A stretch of DNA of 64,000 nt. It comes from Bryobacteraceae bacterium (lineage in GTDB: Bacteria; Acidobacteriota; Terriglobia; Bryobacterales; Bryobacteraceae). Position 1 is the stretch's first letter; every line of letters starts with the position of its first letter. The DNA is taken from positions 372,001 through 436,000 of the forward strand of contig JARKOC010000177.1 of assembly GCA_029975915.1 (NCBI GenBank), in the 5' to 3' direction. Positions 8,814-17,304 of this stretch are shown piece by piece. The notes beneath the pieces were generated by a model. It saw only the letters and a program-made list of their open reading frames with translations, was not told the origin of the DNA and did not search any database. Position numbers and translations under genes: made by a program.

Positions 8814-9516
8814 GAAGCAAATCGCCGCAATCGCCGCCGAGGCCCGGGAGTTTTCCGGGTTGCTGGCGCACGCCACCGAGGTCGAGGCGCTGAAGACCGC
8901 GGCGGCGTACAGTTGCCGGGCGCGGATCGGTGGCCGGTGGTGGCTGCTGGTGGCGGATGGTCCGGGGCCGAAGCGGGCAGCGGAGGCAGCCAGAGTGGCG
9001 TGTGAACAAGACGATGTGGGCGCGCTGGTTTCGACGGGCTTCTGCGGCGGGCTGGATCCGGAACTGGACGTGGGCGATGTCTTTGTCGCGGGGAGAGTAG
9101 TGGGAGAAAGCGGCGGCACTTGGCATGCGTCGCACGTCGAGTGCGCGGGCGGGAAGGCTAGGGAGGGGACGCTGCTGTCCTGCGACAAGGTCGTCATCTC
9201 CAGCGGCGAGAAACTGTCCCTGTATCGCGAGGTTGGGGCGCGCGTAGTGGAGATGGAGGCGGCTGCTGTGGCGCGCGTCGCGCAGGAGAAGGGTGTTGCG
9301 TTTTACTGCGTGAGAGTGGTGAGCGACGCTGCCAGCGACACGCTGCCAATCGATTTCAATTTGTATCGCGCCCCGTCGGGGCGTTTCAGCCGCGGCAGAA
9401 TTCTAGGCGCGGCATTGGCCCGCCCGTGGTCGTTCCGAGGACTAATGCGCCTGAACAGGAACAGCATCCGGGCGGCGCGCTGTCTGGGAGACTTTCTTGT
9501 CAGTTGCCGATTTTGA
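8800..9516 (+). CDS. hpnG: Hopanoid-associated phosphorylase HpnG
   Basis: HpnG is a purine-nucleoside-phosphorylase-family enzyme that removes adenine from adenosylhopane on the way to ribosylhopane. The 238-residue product has the family core: GPGPKRAAEAA, a central ALVSTGFCGGLDPELDVGDV, VVEMEAAAVARVA (the phosphorylase MExxA active-site element) and CVRVVSDAASDTLP. The ATG at 8800 is preferred because it gives a normal-length protein, although the frame is open further upstream inside hpnA. The order hpnH, hpnA, hpnG agrees with the side-chain pathway. Confidence 0.92.
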   Translation: MDTPEKQIAAIAAEAREFSGLLAHATEVEALKTAAAYSCRARIGGRWWLLVADGPGPKRAAEAARVACEQDDVGALVSTGFCGGLDPELDVGDVFVAGRVVGESGGTWHASHVECAGGKAREGTLLSCDKVVISSGEKLSLYREVGARVVEMEAAAVARVAQEKGVAFYCVRVVSDAASDTLPIDFNLYRAPSGRFSRGRILGAALARPWSFRGLMRLNRNSIRAARCLGDFLVSCRF

Positions 9517-10588
9517 ACCAATCCCCTCGACGATGAGGGCCGCCGTGTACACAGGCCACGGGCGGCTGGAAGTGCAGCACGTCCCAGTGCCGGAGATCGG
9601 CCCGGGGGAGATGCTGGTCCGGGTGCATGCCTGCGGGATCTGCCATACAGATCTGAAGAAGGTGGAGCACGATCTTTTGCCGCCGCCGCGGATCTATGGG
9701 CACGAGACAGCGGGCGTCGTGGTGAAGGTGGGCGACGGAGTGGAAAAGTACAAAGTTGGCGACCGGGTGGTGGCGTTCCACCATATACCGTGCCGAAACT
9801 GTTTCTACTGCGACCGGAAGCTGTATGCGCAGTGCGCTGGCTACAAGAAAGTAGGCATCACGGCCGGGTTCGCGCCCGCGGGCGGGGGGTTCTCGCAATA
9901 CATCCGGATCATGGACTGGATTGTGCGGGACGGAGTGGAGCGCATCCCGGACGGGGTTCCTTTTGAGGTGGCAAGTCTGGTCGAACCAGTGAACACTTGT
10001 CACAAAGCGGTAGTGGAGATGAACCCGCAGCCAGGTGACACCGTCTTGATTCAGGGGCAGGGCCCGATCGGTCTGATCTTCACGATGCTGGTGAAGCGGA
10101 CGGGAGCACGGATTGTCGCAACCGATACAATGCCGGAGCGATTGGCTCTGGCGCGAAAGTTTGGCGCTGCCGAAGCGGTGGACCCGCGGGCGACAGATGT
10201 GGCCGCGGTGTTGAAGCCACTGAGCGGCGGACGGGGAGCGGATCAGGTTTTCGTGGCTGCGTCGGCGCAAGGCATTGTCGATGAAGCGATCAGGGCGTCG
10301 AGGCCGGGCGCGAAGATTCTGCTTTTCGCGCAGACTTCGGACACGGAGAGAATCGAGTTATCGGGCGCCGGCATCTGCAAGGATGAGAGGTCGCTGATAG
10401 GGGTCTATTCAGCATCTGTGGACTTGCAGGCCGAGTCAGCGAGACTGGTGTTGAGCGGTGAACTGCCGGTGGCGGACCTCATCAGCCATTCGATTGGGCT
10501 CGACAGAATCAACGAGGGGATTCAGATGGCATTGCATCCGAATGGCAAATCGTTGAAAATAATGGTTCAGCCACAGAGGATATCTTAA
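9497..10588 (+). CDS. Zinc-dependent medium-chain alcohol dehydrogenase (first of two)
   Basis: The 363-residue protein is a medium-chain dehydrogenase/reductase. Catalytic zinc ligands are visible in CGICHTDLK and YGHETAGVV, and the structural zinc cysteines in CRNCFYCDRKLYAQC. The cofactor site appears as GQGPIGLIFTMLVKRTG. The substrate is unknown. The TTG at 9497 overlaps hpnG by 20 bases and has GGGAG at 9486-9490. An ATG at 9533 gives the more usual family start MRAAVYTG but lacks a ribosome site, so the start is uncertain. It is followed without a gap by a second dehydrogenase, and its place in the hopanoid run suggests a redox step on an isoprenoid alcohol or side chain. Confidence 0.87.
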   Translation: MSVADFEPIPSTMRAAVYTGHGRLEVQHVPVPEIGPGEMLVRVHACGICHTDLKKVEHDLLPPPRIYGHETAGVVVKVGDGVEKYKVGDRVVAFHHIPCRNCFYCDRKLYAQCAGYKKVGITAGFAPAGGGFSQYIRIMDWIVRDGVERIPDGVPFEVASLVEPVNTCHKAVVEMNPQPGDTVLIQGQGPIGLIFTMLVKRTGARIVATDTMPERLALARKFGAAEAVDPRATDVAAVLKPLSGGRGADQVFVAASAQGIVDEAIRASRPGAKILLFAQTSDTERIELSGAGICKDERSLIGVYSASVDLQAESARLVLSGELPVADLISHSIGLDRINEGIQMALHPNGKSLKIMVQPQRIS

Positions 10589-11629
10589 GTGAACACCGAT
10601 ATGCTGGCTGCGGTGCTCTACGGGAAGGAACAGGTCCGTGTAGAGCGAGTCGCAATTCCAAAGCTCGATCCGGGAGACGTGCTGGTCCGCGTGCGCACGG
10701 CACTGACCTGCGGTACGGATGTGAAGGTATTTCGCCGGGGCTACCACGCGCGAATGATCGTGCCGCCGGCACTGTACGGGCATGAGTTCGCGGGCGACAT
10801 CGTAGCCGTAGGCGAACACGTGGACAACTTCCGCGTTGGACAGCGGGTGGTGGCGGCGAATTCGGCGCCCTGTCTGAACTGCTTCTACTGCCGGCGCGGG
10901 TCGGAGAATCTGTGCGAAGACCTGCTGTTCAACAACGGGGCATATGCGGAGTATCTGCGTGTTCCCGCACGAATCGTTCAGCGGAACCTGTATGAGATTC
11001 CGCCGCACTTGAGCTATCAGGACGCGGCTTTGGTTGAGCCGCTGGCGTGCGTGTTGAAGGGTCTGGAAGACTCCAAACCCAGGCCGGGCGACAACCTGGT
11101 AGTGATCGGCCAGGGGCCGATCGGGATGATGTTTGTGCGGCTGGCGAAGGTGTATGGCTGCCGCGTGATCGCTTTGGGGCGCAGGACGGCGCAACTGGAC
11201 CGGGCCCTGCGGATGGGCGCCGACGACGCACTGATCAACACCAACGACGACGAGGTGGTGCGGCAGATCAGGAAACTCACCGGCGGCCATGGAGCCGACA
11301 TTGTGATTGAAGCCGTCGGCAACCCGGAAACCTGGGAACTCTCCGTAAAGTTGTTGCGGCGCGGCGGCGTGGTGAATTTCTTTGGAGGCTGCCCTAACGA
11401 CACGCGGGTGAACCTCGAAACCTCGCTGCTGCACTACTCCGAACTGACCTGCCTGGCGAGTTTCCATCACACTCCGGCTTATATCCGAAAAGCGCTGGAT
11501 GTTGTTTCGCACCGCCACATCACGGCGGACGACTTCATCAACCGCGAGGAGCCGCTGGAGAATCTGCTGGACGTCATGCGCCATCTGATGAGCCACAACG
11601 GGCACATGAAGACGGCGATCATTCCTTAG
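10589..11629 (+). CDS. Zinc-dependent medium-chain alcohol dehydrogenase (second of two)
   Basis: The 346-residue paralogue of the preceding gene begins with GTG directly after its TAA. Zinc ligands are in LTCGTDVKVFRRG, YGHEFAGD and CLNCFYCRRGSENLC, and the Rossmann motif is GQGPIGMMFVRLAKVYG. The substrate region differs clearly from the first copy, so the two probably act on different substrates or form a heteromer rather than being a recent duplication. The GTDVK pattern is closer to sorbitol/threonine-type dehydrogenases. The real substrate cannot be read from sequence. Confidence 0.87.
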   Translation: MNTDMLAAVLYGKEQVRVERVAIPKLDPGDVLVRVRTALTCGTDVKVFRRGYHARMIVPPALYGHEFAGDIVAVGEHVDNFRVGQRVVAANSAPCLNCFYCRRGSENLCEDLLFNNGAYAEYLRVPARIVQRNLYEIPPHLSYQDAALVEPLACVLKGLEDSKPRPGDNLVVIGQGPIGMMFVRLAKVYGCRVIALGRRTAQLDRALRMGADDALINTNDDEVVRQIRKLTGGHGADIVIEAVGNPETWELSVKLLRRGGVVNFFGGCPNDTRVNLETSLLHYSELTCLASFHHTPAYIRKALDVVSHRHITADDFINREEPLENLLDVMRHLMSHNGHMKTAIIP

Positions 11630-11646
11630 TTCGATTCGGCGCGAAG

Positions 11647-12558
11647 GTGTTCCGTCAACCCATCGAATTTCTCGCCGACGGCGATCTGATGAACCGGACC
11701 TGGTCCGAGGAGGAATCGTCAGCATACACGCGCTGGCTGGCGACACACCACTACGAGAACTTCCATGTAGTCAGCCTGTTTCTTCCGAAACGTCTGCATC
11801 AGGATTTCTTCAACGTATACGCCTATTGCCGCTGGTCGGACGATTTGGGGGATGAAGCGGGTTCAACAGATCGCGCGTTGGAATTGCTGGCGTGGTGGCG
11901 GAAGCAGCTCGAATCGCTGTACGCCGGCATACCGGCGACCCATCCGGTGTTCAAGGCTCTCGGAGAGACAATTGAGAAGCACCGGTTGCCATGCGCTCCG
12001 TTCAGCAACCTGCTGGATGCATTCGTCCAGGATCAAACTCAAACCCGCTACCGAGATTGGGAGGACGTGCTGGGCTATTGCGTCAACTCGGCCAATCCGG
12101 TCGGCCGGCTGGTACTGATGCTCGGCGGTTACCGCGATGAAGAGCGTTTCCAGCTTTCCGACGCCACATGCACGGCGCTTCAACTGGCGAACTTCTGGCA
12201 GGATGTGACGGTGGATCTGTTAAAGGACCGCGTCTATCTGCCGCAGCATCTTTTCACCAAGCACGGCTACAATGAGGCACAGTTGTACCGGCTCGAATAC
12301 ACACCGGAGTTCTCAGCGCTGATGAAGGAGGCGGTGGACTACGCGCAGGAGTTGTTCGAGCGGGGCCTGAGGCTGGTGAAATTGCTCGACCGCCGGTTGT
12401 CGCTCGACATCGACCTATTCTCACGCGGCGGCATGCGGGTGCTTGAGAAGATCCGCCGTCAGCACTATGACGTTTTATCGCGTCGACCAGCCATTTCGAA
12501 GACCGAGCGCGCGGCACTGCTGATCGGCAGCCTGTCGCGAAGCTTATTTGCCGCATGA
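11647..12558 (+). CDS. hpnC: Squalene synthesis protein HpnC
   Basis: HpnC belongs to the trans-isoprenyl diphosphate synthase (phytoene/squalene synthase) family and converts presqualene diphosphate to hydroxysqualene in the three-enzyme HpnCDE route. The 303-residue protein shows HHYENFHVVSLFLPK, the first aspartate motif YCRWSDDLGDE and the second motif FWQDVTVDLLKDRVYLP. The start is GTG at 11647. An ATG at 11689 would shorten it by 14 residues, and neither has a strong ribosome site. Its stop overlaps the hpnD start by four bases (ATGA). Confidence 0.93.
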   Translation: MFRQPIEFLADGDLMNRTWSEEESSAYTRWLATHHYENFHVVSLFLPKRLHQDFFNVYAYCRWSDDLGDEAGSTDRALELLAWWRKQLESLYAGIPATHPVFKALGETIEKHRLPCAPFSNLLDAFVQDQTQTRYRDWEDVLGYCVNSANPVGRLVLMLGGYRDEERFQLSDATCTALQLANFWQDVTVDLLKDRVYLPQHLFTKHGYNEAQLYRLEYTPEFSALMKEAVDYAQELFERGLRLVKLLDRRLSLDIDLFSRGGMRVLEKIRRQHYDVLSRRPAISKTERAALLIGSLSRSLFAA

Positions 12559-13382
12559 CTACAACGGAGGCTTCCTACGCCCATTGCGAAAGCATCGCGC
12601 GTGCCAGGGCCCGCAACTTCTATTGGTCTTTCCTGCTGCTCCCTAAGCAGAAGCGCCTGGCGATGTGCGCCGTGTACGCGTTCATGAGGGAGTGCGATGA
12701 CCTCTCAGATGGCGCGCGCGCTTCGGCCCAGGCAATGGGTGAATGGAGATCTGATCTGAGCCGCGCACTCGGCGGCGAGACGCCCGCACATCCACTGTGG
12801 CCGGCGCTGATGGACACTGTAAGCCGCTATGGCATTCCGCACTGCTACTTGAGCGAGATGATCGACGGCGTTGAAAGCGACCTGACGGCCCACGATTTCG
12901 AGACCTTCGAAGAGTTGTACCGGTACTGCTATCTGGTAGCTTCGGTGGTGGGATTGACCATCATCCACATTTTTGGGTTCGACGATCCCGCGGCGCCCGA
13001 ACTGGCCGAGAAATGCGGGATTGCGTTCCAGTTGACCAACATCATTCGCGACGTGGCCGAGGACCGCGATGAGGGCCGGGTGTATTTGCCGCGCGAGGAG
13101 ATGCGTCGCTATGGCGTGCACTCGTTGAACACGGACTCGCCCGAATTGAGAAGTCTGCTTGCGTCGCTTGCCGTGCGGGCGAAGGCGTACTACGCGGAGT
13201 CGGAACCGCTCATCGGGATGATGCACAAAGACTCCCGCGCGTCGATGTGGGCGCTGGTGGAGATCTACAGCCGGCTGCTGGGCCGGATCGAAGCTGCGGA
13301 CTACAACGTGTTGCCCAGACGGATCCGATTATCTTCGTGGGAAAAGGCGTGGATTCTGGCGCAGGCGAAGTTGCGCGGCTAG
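12555..13382 (+). CDS. hpnD: Presqualene diphosphate synthase HpnD
   Basis: HpnD condenses two farnesyl diphosphates to presqualene diphosphate. The 275-residue product has the family motifs RNFYWSFLLLPK, YAFMRECDDLSD (first Asp-rich motif), SEMIDGVESDL and LTNIIRDVAEDRDEGRVYLP (second motif). It ends with NVLPRRIRLSSWEKAWI, typical of this group. The usual partner HpnE (FAD-dependent hydroxysqualene reductase) does not follow; a STAS gene does. Confidence 0.94.
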   Translation: MTTTEASYAHCESIARARARNFYWSFLLLPKQKRLAMCAVYAFMRECDDLSDGARASAQAMGEWRSDLSRALGGETPAHPLWPALMDTVSRYGIPHCYLSEMIDGVESDLTAHDFETFEELYRYCYLVASVVGLTIIHIFGFDDPAAPELAEKCGIAFQLTNIIRDVAEDRDEGRVYLPREEMRRYGVHSLNTDSPELRSLLASLAVRAKAYYAESEPLIGMMHKDSRASMWALVEIYSRLLGRIEAADYNVLPRRIRLSSWEKAWILAQAKLRG

Positions 13383-13431
13383 ACCGCGCCGGGGACCATA
13401 CTTCCGCGCTAAACTGAGGTTTCTCACTGCT

Positions 13432-13773
13432 ATGTCACTAGCGATTGAGAAAAGGACGGCGGGCGATGTCACCATCATCGAGCTGACCGGAGACCTGCGC
13501 CTGGGCGAGACTTCGACTCGATTTCGGGATGCGATGCGGGATTTGCTGGCGTCCGGCGCAAAAAAGATCTGCGTCGACCTGAACGGCGTGGAACATCTGG
13601 ACTCGTCCGGGATCGGCGAGATTGTCGGCGCGCACTCGCTGGCATTCTCGTCTGGCGCCAAGATCAAGCTCATCCGGCCGCCGGACAAGATCATGCGATT
13701 GCTCCAGATCACGCGTCTGGCGACGGTGTTCAAGGTCTGCATGACCGAGGAAGAGGCTCTGGCGTCGTTCTGA
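13432..13773 (+). CDS. STAS-domain anti-sigma factor antagonist-like protein
   Basis: The 113-residue protein is a single STAS domain of the SpoIIAA/RsbV type. It has a strand-rich N-terminus (GDVTIIELTGDLRLGE) and the phosphorylation loop LDSSGIGEIVGA, with Ser58/Ser59 as candidate phosphoacceptors. Such proteins bind anti-sigma or kinase partners and switch on dephosphorylation. No kinase or phosphatase partner is nearby. It starts 49 bases after hpnD and could be read through from the hopanoid unit. Confidence 0.88.
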   Translation: MSLAIEKRTAGDVTIIELTGDLRLGETSTRFRDAMRDLLASGAKKICVDLNGVEHLDSSGIGEIVGAHSLAFSSGAKIKLIRPPDKIMRLLQITRLATVFKVCMTEEEALASF

Positions 13774-13853
13774 CAGGCAGGGCCGGAAGTCCTCATCGAA
13801 AGACAGGCTCATCAACCGCGGAGATAGCCCGGATCAGGTGATAAGGTGGTGGA

Positions 13854-16397
13854 TTGAAAAGAATCCTCGCAGCCGCTTTGAGCGCATGCATTGCGCTCGC
13901 TCAACAAGCACCGGACGCCAAGAGCAAGCGCGTCGAATTAAACCTGATCGGCACGGCCGCCACCGACGAGGGGGAGAGCCGGCGCAACGAAAACGTCCAG
14001 TTCAATCTGGTGGACAACAACGCTCTGAAGGAGTTGAATGTCCGGCTGGGCGTAACCGCGACGCTGGTCGACGAATTCACTCCAGCGAGAAACTGGTGGG
14101 CGGCTGGATTTGGCCACGCTGTGCCGGCCGCGATCCACATAGCCCCGCGGACGCCGTTCGACGGCTTTCATGGCAACATCCGCTGGAACCATTTGAATTC
14201 GGTCACCAGCGCGCGGACGTTCTTTCAGGTGGGCGGCGTTCAGCCGAGCCACGAAAACGACTTTGGCGTGGATTTCCAATTGAAGCCATGGCAAGGCGCG
14301 GCTTGGAGCCTGAATTTCGGCGATCAGGCGATCCGAAGCATGGTGAACGGCAACGTGCTCGTGCCCAGGGCGGACGAACGGACCCCGCTGGCCACCGACC
14401 CTGCCACGCTGGCCATCGTGACCCGGTATCTGAAGGCCTATCCAAACGAACTGCCCAATCGAATGGATGTGCACCCTCGCATGCTGAACCGGAACTCGCC
14501 GCAGGTGATTGATTCCCTGCGCGGCGGGTCGCGACTGGATCAGGCGATCGGCGCGAAATCGCGGTTGTTCCTCGATTACCAGTTCACCGGACAGAAAGTG
14601 GATGCCTTCCAACTTGTGGCGGGCCAGAATCCGGACACGACAACGCGCTCACATAAGGCGAGGGCGACGCTGTTCCGCAGTCTGGGCAACGGCGCTTCGG
14701 CAGAGGGGACCATTGGGTTTGACCGGGTGGGGACGCTCCTGGTACCAGAGCCAAACGCCGTCGGAGCAATGGTGTCGACAGGCGGGCTGGAAACGTTGGG
14801 GCCGCAGGCCATCATCCCGCTCGACCGGGCGATGAACAACTTCCGCGCAGGCGGCCAATACCGCCACAACTCCGGCAGATTTGACTGGGGATTGGGCGGC
14901 TCATACAACCGCAGGCAACTCAACGGCGCTGAAACCGACGCTCACAGAGGCTATTTCAGTTTCGGCAACGACTTCGGCCGGGATTCGGTGACCAATCTGC
15001 GGTTGGGTATCCCTTCGATGCACCTGATCTCGATCGGCGACATTCACCGGGGCTTCCGCAATTGGGAGGGAGAGGCGTTTGTCTTCGGGCGGTGGCGGCC
15101 TTTTGCGAGTGTGTCGGCGAACTTCGGACTCCGGTACGCCCCAACCGGCAAACCGCACGAAGTGGATAGGCTGAATACGATTTTGTATGATGCCGACCTG
15201 AACAATCTGGCGCCGGCGGCGGGAGTTGCCTGGAAGCCCGGCAAAAGGTGGGGCGTGGTTCGCGTTGGAGGCGGTGTCTTTTTCGGAGAGATCTATCCAG
15301 TCACTTACCAGCAGGTCCGGTTTTCGCCCCCGGGGAGCGTCAAGATTGTCGTGATGGCGCCGGCTCTGGTGAACCCGCTCGAGGGAGCCGACCTGGGAGC
15401 CGCTAAAGGCAATATCTACATGGTGGATGCCGGCCTTTGCACTCCTTATGAGTACCAATACAACGCGAGTTGGGAGCCTGAGTTGGGCCACCGGTGGCGC
15501 TTGCAGTTGGGCTATGTGGGCAACCGTTCGCACAAACTGCTCTTCATGCAATATCAGAACCGCGCTCACCCGGTTGCTGGGATTGCGCAAACCACGGCGA
15601 CGATCAACCAGCGCAGGCCTGACGCCTCGATTGCGGACTACCGGCGCGTGGTGAATGGGTCGCAAGGCTACTACGACGCGGCCCGAGGTTCGTTGATCAC
15701 CCCGCGGCTGAAGGGATTCACCGTCGACGCGAGTTACTGGTTCAGCAAGGCGATGGACCTGGGATCGGCCTACACCAACACGGCCTACGATGCCGACACG
15801 AGACTGAGCAGGAATCAGTGGGAGTATGAATCGCACCGCGACTTGAAGGCGCTGAGCGATTTCGACCAGCCGCACGCCGCTCTCATCCGGACATCGTGGG
15901 AATCGCCTGCGAAGGCTGGCAGGTGGCTGCGCGGCATCCGGATTTCGGCAGTGGCGCTGGCCAAAACAGGCACGCCGTTTACGGTGGTTTCGGGCTCGGA
16001 CGCTCCTGGGTACGGAAACGTAGATGGCAACGGTAACGACCGTCCCAACCTTTTGGACGCATCAATTCTGGGACGTATAATCGGCAATCCGGACACTTCA
16101 CGGGATTTGCTGCCACGGACGGCGTTCGCCTACATAAAGCCGACCGATGCAAGAGGCAATCTCGGGCGCAACACCTTCCGCAAGGGCAAGATCGCCAACG
16201 TGAACGCGAGCATTGAGAAGGAGTGGCGATTCAAGGCGGCTCGCCGGGCGGCGCTGCGGGCCGAATCGGTGAACTTGTTGAACACCCCGCAGTTCGCCGA
16301 CCCAGGCAAAGAGATGGCGAACGCCAATTTTGGTTTTATCACCAATACCCTGAACGAGGGACGGACGTTTCGCGCGATCCTAACGATCGGCTGGTAA
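13854..16397 (+). CDS. Oar-like TonB-dependent outer-membrane barrel, short form
   Basis: The 847-residue protein starts with TTG at 13854 behind AAGGTGGTGGA and has a signal peptide ending near ALAQQ. The C-terminal part shows the Oar-type acidobacterial receptor features: LGYVGNRSHKLLFMQYQNR, a long run of alternating beta strands, GNVDGNGNDRPNLLD, NLLNTPQFADPG, and a terminal strand ending in an aromatic residue (ILTIGW). Unlike the larger receptor at 17305, it lacks an N-terminal carboxypeptidase-regulatory (Cna-B-like) domain. A TonB plug domain is not clear. It is probably an outer-membrane transporter or porin-like relative of unknown substrate, the first of four outer-membrane genes in a row. 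Confidence 0.8.
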   Translation: MKRILAAALSACIALAQQAPDAKSKRVELNLIGTAATDEGESRRNENVQFNLVDNNALKELNVRLGVTATLVDEFTPARNWWAAGFGHAVPAAIHIAPRTPFDGFHGNIRWNHLNSVTSARTFFQVGGVQPSHENDFGVDFQLKPWQGAAWSLNFGDQAIRSMVNGNVLVPRADERTPLATDPATLAIVTRYLKAYPNELPNRMDVHPRMLNRNSPQVIDSLRGGSRLDQAIGAKSRLFLDYQFTGQKVDAFQLVAGQNPDTTTRSHKARATLFRSLGNGASAEGTIGFDRVGTLLVPEPNAVGAMVSTGGLETLGPQAIIPLDRAMNNFRAGGQYRHNSGRFDWGLGGSYNRRQLNGAETDAHRGYFSFGNDFGRDSVTNLRLGIPSMHLISIGDIHRGFRNWEGEAFVFGRWRPFASVSANFGLRYAPTGKPHEVDRLNTILYDADLNNLAPAAGVAWKPGKRWGVVRVGGGVFFGEIYPVTYQQVRFSPPGSVKIVVMAPALVNPLEGADLGAAKGNIYMVDAGLCTPYEYQYNASWEPELGHRWRLQLGYVGNRSHKLLFMQYQNRAHPVAGIAQTTATINQRRPDASIADYRRVVNGSQGYYDAARGSLITPRLKGFTVDASYWFSKAMDLGSAYTNTAYDADTRLSRNQWEYESHRDLKALSDFDQPHAALIRTSWESPAKAGRWLRGIRISAVALAKTGTPFTVVSGSDAPGYGNVDGNGNDRPNLLDASILGRIIGNPDTSRDLLPRTAFAYIKPTDARGNLGRNTFRKGKIANVNASIEKEWRFKAARRAALRAESVNLLNTPQFADPGKEMANANFGFITNTLNEGRTFRAILTIGW

Positions 16398-16556
16398 GAC
16401 GAACCGGTAGAAGATCGTTGTATACCTCAGCAGCGGGAGGGGCGTCTCGACTACCATAGAAGATGGTTAGAATCCTGCCTGGACGTTCGCCCATCCGCGG
16501 GGGGGCGGAAGTGTGAATTCCCGGGCCATACACATAGTGAAAGGAAGCCGACTGTA

Positions 16557-17285
16557 GTGCTTCGAAATTGCTACCAAGGTGGCGGGCTCCTGCTGCTCGC
16601 CGTGGCCGCGCTGACGCCTGTGCAGGCGCAGCAGCCATTCCACAAGAGATTCGAGGTCGGCATCCGGGCGGGCTACATGCCGCTGAAGCTGATGCGCAAT
16701 TCCGATTCAGACGTCGATTATGGGGCGGTGAGTATGTTGCAGCGGTCCACGGCGCAATCCCGGCCAGCCACGGTGGGCCCATCGCTTGTCTTTCGTTTCA
16801 GCGACAAATGGGGGCTCGGCGTCGACGCGATGTACCGTAATACCGGCTACGACCAATTCATCAAGAGCGAGACCAGCCCGGATACAGGGGACCGCGTCCT
16901 GCTGAGTTATACGAATGAGAGGACGCGCGCCACATTCTGGGACGTTCCAGTGCTGCTCCGGTACACCCGGAGCCAGCAGAAGGGCTGGAAGCCGAAGATG
17001 ACCGGGATGATTGGCTTGTCGGGCCGTTTCACCACCGGCATCGAGAGCTACCGCGAAAACGTCGACAACAAGTACTTTGTCACCCAGACAAGCGATCCGG
17101 TGAAGCCAGCCAACAAGCTCGTGCCCGGGGCTACCGCGGGGGTGGGCATTGAGTGGAAAGATGAGATCGGCGTCAGGGTGACCGTGGAAGGCCGGTACAC
17201 GCGCTGGCAAAAGGATGCCTTCAGGAACGGCCCCACAGTGATGAACCGCGGTACGGTTGAGGTTCTTTTGGGGTTGTCGTTCTAG
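16557..17285 (+). CDS. Small outer-membrane beta-barrel protein (companion A)
   Basis: The 242-residue protein starts with GTG at 16557 behind AAGGAAG. It has a signal peptide ending VQAQQ and an OmpA/OmpW-like sequence of about eight alternating strands, such as FEVGIRAGYMPLKL, WGLGVDAMYRNTGY and IGVRVTVEGRYTRW. It ends with LLGLSF, a typical C-terminal aromatic barrel signature. A similar small barrel lies at 20461, sharing the segments YWDVPLTLR/FWDVPVLLR and LLGITF/LLGLSF. It is most likely a companion of the adjacent large receptor, with role unknown. Confidence 0.75.
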   Translation: MLRNCYQGGGLLLLAVAALTPVQAQQPFHKRFEVGIRAGYMPLKLMRNSDSDVDYGAVSMLQRSTAQSRPATVGPSLVFRFSDKWGLGVDAMYRNTGYDQFIKSETSPDTGDRVLLSYTNERTRATFWDVPVLLRYTRSQQKGWKPKMTGMIGLSGRFTTGIESYRENVDNKYFVTQTSDPVKPANKLVPGATAGVGIEWKDEIGVRVTVEGRYTRWQKDAFRNGPTVMNRGTVEVLLGLSF

Positions 17286-17304
17286 GCCGCCGGAGCAAGA
17301 CGAA

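Noticed and set aside
10436..11746. 436-residue open frame on the reverse strand across the two dehydrogenases
   Set aside because: The forward frames have complete enzyme motifs; the reverse frame has low-complexity, His/Arg/Gln-rich content with no motif and is a codon-bias shadow.
14901..15875. 324-residue reverse frame within the first barrel gene
   Set aside because: It is antisense to a well-supported barrel protein, with no ribosome site or recognisable domain.
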